Source: Verrucomicrobia bacterium UBA6775
GTDB lineage: Bacteria > Verrucomicrobiota > Verrucomicrobiia > Limisphaerales > UBA1096
Assembly (NCBI GenBank): GCA_002453165.1
Contig: DKGH01000085.1
Coordinates: 1 to 6,453 of the forward strand
Reading direction: 5' to 3'
DNA: 6,453 nt
A program made the position numbers and the translations under genes. Under the pieces are notes generated by a model. That model was not told the origin of the DNA. It ran no database searches and saw only the letters and a list, made by a program, of their open reading frames with translations. Of the stretch, positions 5,849 to 6,453 are shown piece by piece. Each line of letters opens with the position of its first letter. Positions within the stretch are counted from its first letter, which is position 1.

Positions 5849-6214
5849 TCAGCCGATGTTTCGTTCCTCTTTGATGGCGTTGTTTTCGCCAAGGACGATG
5901 ACGCGGGGCTTGTGGTTGGGGCCGGATTTCTCGTCGAACAGGCCGAAGGTCATTATAGTCAACCGGTCACCCGCCTGGCCAAGGTGCGCCGTGGCTACAT
6001 TGAGGATCACCTCGCGGCTACCCCGCTTGCCGGGGATGGCGTAGGTCTCGAAGCGATTGCCGTTGGCGAGGTTGCCGCAAACGACACGTTCGTACGGGAG
6101 AAGGTGCACCTTGTCCATCAAGTCGGGATCAATGGTGAGACTGCCCTCGTGCTCGACGTTTGCATCGGTGACCAGCGCGCGATGAATTTTTGATCTGAGC
6201 AGATGAATCTGCAT
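5849..6214 (-). CDS. panD: Aspartate 1-decarboxylase proenzyme (PanD)
   Basis: PanD converts L-aspartate to beta-alanine and CO2, the beta-alanine branch of pantothenate and CoA synthesis, in the cytoplasm. The 121-residue proenzyme cleaves itself between Gly24 and Ser25 (motif HEGSLTID, 22-29), turning Ser25 into the pyruvoyl cofactor. Lys9, His11, Arg54, Thr57 and Tyr58 stand at the same numbers as in E. coli PanD. Differences are His22 where E. coli has Tyr, a one-residue shorter loop after Ile60, and NVATAH where the family usually has NGAAAH, so a normally conserved Gly is Val72. The start ATG at 6212-6214 gives the canonical N terminus (MQIHLLRSKIHRA). No Shine-Dalgarno sequence is visible. 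It is the first gene of the minus-strand set, followed three bases later by lpxD. Identity is secure; the Val72 change could affect activity. Confidence 0.96.
   Translation of the reverse strand: MQIHLLRSKIHRALVTDANVEHEGSLTIDPDLMDKVHLLPYERVVCGNLANGNRFETYAIPGKRGSREVILNVATAHLGQAGDRLTIMTFGLFDEKSGPNHKPRVIVLGENNAIKEERNIG
5972..5985. repeat. Degenerate palindrome copy, CGCCTGGCCAAGGT
   Basis: This stretch matches the 14-base repeat at 11 of 14 positions and is read as HLGQAG on the minus strand in panD, the same LGQA peptide as copies 1, 3 and 5. The 8-base core is broken at its first base. It is weak evidence on its own, listed because the peptide recurs. Confidence 0.35.
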
Positions 6215-6324
6215 AGGTAAACAACGGCATCAAACTGCTCGGCTGCCCGCTCTCCCAGGTTGGTTTTCCCTCAATGAAACCGTGAAGTGGTCTCGATCGC
6301 CCTCCTTGGAGAAGGCACGCAGCG

Positions 6325-6353
6325 TTGACTTGCTGCACGACGGCCACTATAAA
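6325..6353 (+). promoter_or_regulatory. Sigma70-type promoter driving the right-edge gene
   Basis: TTGACT at 6325-6330 (5 of 6 consensus) and TATAAA at 6348-6353 (5 of 6) are separated by the ideal 17 bases. Transcription would begin near 6360, giving a leader of roughly 57 bases before the ATG at 6417. This is the best promoter match in the window. Confidence 0.6.
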
Positions 6354-6377
6354 GCCGCTTCTCTTTTAGGCAATCAA
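6348..6377 (-). promoter_or_regulatory. Candidate promoter for the panD-lpxD-symporter-thioredoxin set
   Basis: On the minus strand, TTGATT (6377-6372) is followed after 18 bases by TTTATA (6353-6348). The boxes match consensus at 4 of 6 (TTGATT) and 3-4 of 6 positions. The -10 box is the same six base pairs as the plus-strand -10 box, so the two promoters could not be occupied at once. The panD leader would be about 125 bases. This is tentative. Confidence 0.3.
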
Positions 6378-6416
6378 CTTTCCTAATTACCAACTGAATT
6401 TTAGCATTTTTAAGTG

Positions 6417-6453
6417 ATGAAAAGAAAACTTCGTTACGGAATGGTCGGCGGCG
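6417..6453 (+). CDS. N terminus of a probable Gfo/Idh/MocA family oxidoreductase, cut by the window edge
   Basis: Only 12 codons are present: MKRKLRYGMVGG. A short basic start leading into a beta-strand and GMVGG is the typical opening of NAD(P)-binding sugar oxidoreductases of the Gfo/Idh/MocA family, where the glycines begin the Rossmann dinucleotide-binding loop. Such genes are abundant in Verrucomicrobiota and Planctomycetota and act on sugars, inositols or their acids. A GTG at 6414-6416 is also in frame directly before the ATG. No Shine-Dalgarno sequence precedes it, but a good promoter lies about 65 bases upstream. The call rests on a very short peptide and needs the sequence to the right. 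Confidence 0.6.
   Translation, partial: MKRKLRYGMVGG

Larger units (their letters stand above)
6215..6416. other. Divergent intergenic region between panD and the right-edge oxidoreductase gene
   Basis: These 202 bases hold no convincing gene; a small minus-strand frame crossing it (6129-6347) overlaps panD and looks like chance. The right half is AT-rich. It contains a good plus-strand promoter (6325-6353) and a weaker minus-strand promoter candidate that shares its -10 box. A short imperfect hairpin GGTTT...AAACC (6262-6281) lies in what would be the panD leader. No riboswitch structure or copy of the 14-base palindrome is seen here. Confidence 0.5.

Noticed and set aside
5096..6193. A 365-codon plus-strand open frame antisense to lpxD and panD
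   Set aside because: It runs opposite two unmistakable genes, has no recognisable domain, and its repetitive look (many V, D, G) mirrors the hexapeptide repeat of LpxD. It is a coding shadow.
6129..6347. 72-codon minus-strand frame in the panD upstream region
   Set aside because: It overlaps the panD start in another frame, has low-complexity polar sequence and no family resemblance.

Overview
The window looks like chromosomal DNA from a Gram-negative member of the Verrucomicrobiota or a close relative. The evidence is an lpxD gene for lipid A synthesis and a secreted thioredoxin that carries an immunoglobulin-like domain and a C-terminal segment of the 'YxIEASSDLxxW...RFFRI' kind, both frequent in that phylum. 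The placement is an inference. All the genes read as housekeeping or transport genes. I see no phage, insertion sequence, CRISPR array or RNA gene.

Layout, left to right. Positions 1-349 (minus strand) hold the 5' part of nuoA (respiratory complex I subunit A), which runs off the left edge. Divergent from it, lctP (441-2129, plus) encodes a lactate/glycolate permease. It converges, with a 21-base gap, on a four-gene minus-strand set. In transcription order that set is panD (6214-5849, aspartate decarboxylase for pantothenate/CoA), lpxD (5845-4808, lipid A acyltransferase), a glutamate/aspartate-type symporter (4756-3245) with an odd basic tail, and the secreted thioredoxin-Ig protein (3182-2151). 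Their gaps are 3, 51 and 62 bases, so one operon is plausible. At the right edge, beyond a promoter-bearing divergent spacer, the first 12 codons of a probable Gfo/Idh/MocA oxidoreductase begin at 6417 on the plus strand.

The genes do not form a single pathway. lctP brings in an electron-donor substrate and nuoA belongs to the respiratory chain. panD supplies beta-alanine for CoA, and lpxD uses acyl-ACP for the outer membrane. The symporter could supply glutamate or aspartate, and aspartate is the PanD substrate, so a functional link is possible but unproven.

The most unusual signal is not a gene. A perfect 14-base palindrome, CGCTTGGCCAAGCG, occurs five times in 6.45 kb, where chance predicts essentially none, and several degenerate copies are also present. 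Copies lie in the nuoA 5' region, in the gap between the convergent genes, in the thioredoxin signal-peptide codons, and twice within 67 bases of lpxD. They are read in two different frames when inside genes. This looks like a dispersed highly iterated palindrome, comparable in behaviour to cyanobacterial HIP1 but with a different sequence. I do not recognise it as a described element.
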